Assembly (NCBI GenBank): GCA_963556495.2
Contig: OY747707.1
Location: 27,025,871-27,089,870 of the forward strand
Source of the DNA: Valencia hispanica
Lineage: Eukaryota; Chordata; Actinopteri; Cyprinodontiformes; Valenciidae
Direction of reading: 5' to 3'
DNA length: 64,000 bases
Positions within the stretch are counted from its first letter, which is position 1. Every line of letters begins with the position of its first letter. Shown piece after piece: positions 62,408 through 64,000 of the stretch. The notes below the pieces were generated by a model. The model saw only the letters and a list, made by a program, of their open reading frames with translations. It was not told where the DNA came from and did not search any database. Position numbers and translations under genes: made by a program.

Positions 62408-62722
62408 GAGATTTGAAAATGGCCTTGAGACGCAGCCTCCTCTGGCTGGACGCGCTCTCTCTGTGGAGGCAGACGTAGTCAACAGCGACACCTATGACGC
62501 AGACTTGAAATTGATTTTGCAGGACGTGCAAGACGCTGTAATATTATACATAAAATGAACATTTAAAATAAAAACAAAACGTGAAATTACACAATTAATG
62601 TTTACTCTACTCGGGGTGTCTTTATTTTACAGGCGATGATCGGTAAACTTTGATTCTTAAGCGCAAAGACTGAAAAGATGTAATTTTCCCTTTGTGATTA
62701 ACAGAGTAGTAAAAATATGTAT

Positions 62723-62725
<3 letters not shown>
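62408..62725. other. hoxd10a upstream region
   Basis: Non-coding, GC-richer near the promoter. No further gene is visible. Confidence 0.4.
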
Positions 62726-62794
<69 letters not shown>

Positions 62795-62804
62795 TTTGTT
62801 TGTT
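62726..62804. repeat. (TG)n microsatellite with TTTG tail
   Basis: About 33 TG units followed by three TTTG-type units. Confidence 0.98.
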
Positions 62805-62896
62805 ATGCAGTTTGAATGGCGCATAGGCGACAGCAGATCATCAGGTATTAGCATGTTATTACATCTCATGTCACCATCATAATGTATTCCAACGGC

Positions 62897-64000
<1,104 letters not shown>

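Overview
This window is the middle of a teleost fish HoxD cluster, most likely hoxDa, plus its 3' flanking DNA. Four two-exon Hox genes lie on the minus strand in the usual order: hoxd3a (CDS 30672-33404), hoxd4a (41916-42998), hoxd9a (57425-58647) and hoxd10a (60747-62286). A mir-10b hairpin sits at about 43950-44040, 1 kb upstream of hoxd4a. Gene identity rests on the N-terminal start blocks, the YPWM-type hexapeptides, the paralog-specific homeodomains and the C-terminal ends. I assign a teleost because hoxd8 is absent between hoxd4 and hoxd9, and because fish-type repeats are abundant: a chromodomain-bearing Ty3/gypsy element, Tc1 transposons with long inverted repeats, and very long (TA)n arrays. 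I assign hoxDa rather than hoxDb because hoxd3, d4, d9 and d10 are all present and the microRNA has the miR-10b sequence. The species cannot be named from the sequence.

Region 1-29700 is gene-poor 3' flank rich in transposon debris. It holds a frame-broken chromovirus-type LTR retrotransposon (1750-6671), a solo LTR of the same family in opposite orientation (9474-9799) at the edge of a dispersed SINE-like repeat, an L2-like LINE relic (about 11385-11900), a nearly intact Tc1 transposon (17482-19083) and three older Tc1 remnants. No hoxd1 homeobox is visible here.

Region 29700-64000 is the Hox cluster. I recognise no retroelements or DNA transposons in it, although it carries six long TA-dominated arrays and several other microsatellites. 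Signals in the non-coding DNA include a 5' untranslated exon chain for hoxd3a (donor at 36554, exon 34952-35008, acceptor before 33482), a DR5 retinoic-acid-response-element match 2.8 kb upstream of hoxd4a, two good CTCF-like motifs, and an E-box/CCAAT pair with nearly fixed spacing just upstream of hoxd4a, hoxd9a and hoxd10a.

Together the genes encode homeodomain transcription factors that pattern the body axis, with anterior genes (d3, d4) at low coordinates and posterior genes (d9, d10) at high coordinates. All are read from the same strand, and hoxd11a to hoxd13a would be expected beyond 64 kb. The least explained items are a possible orphan coding exon at 49346-49484, a 75-bp duplication attached to two TA arrays, and the shared promoter architecture.
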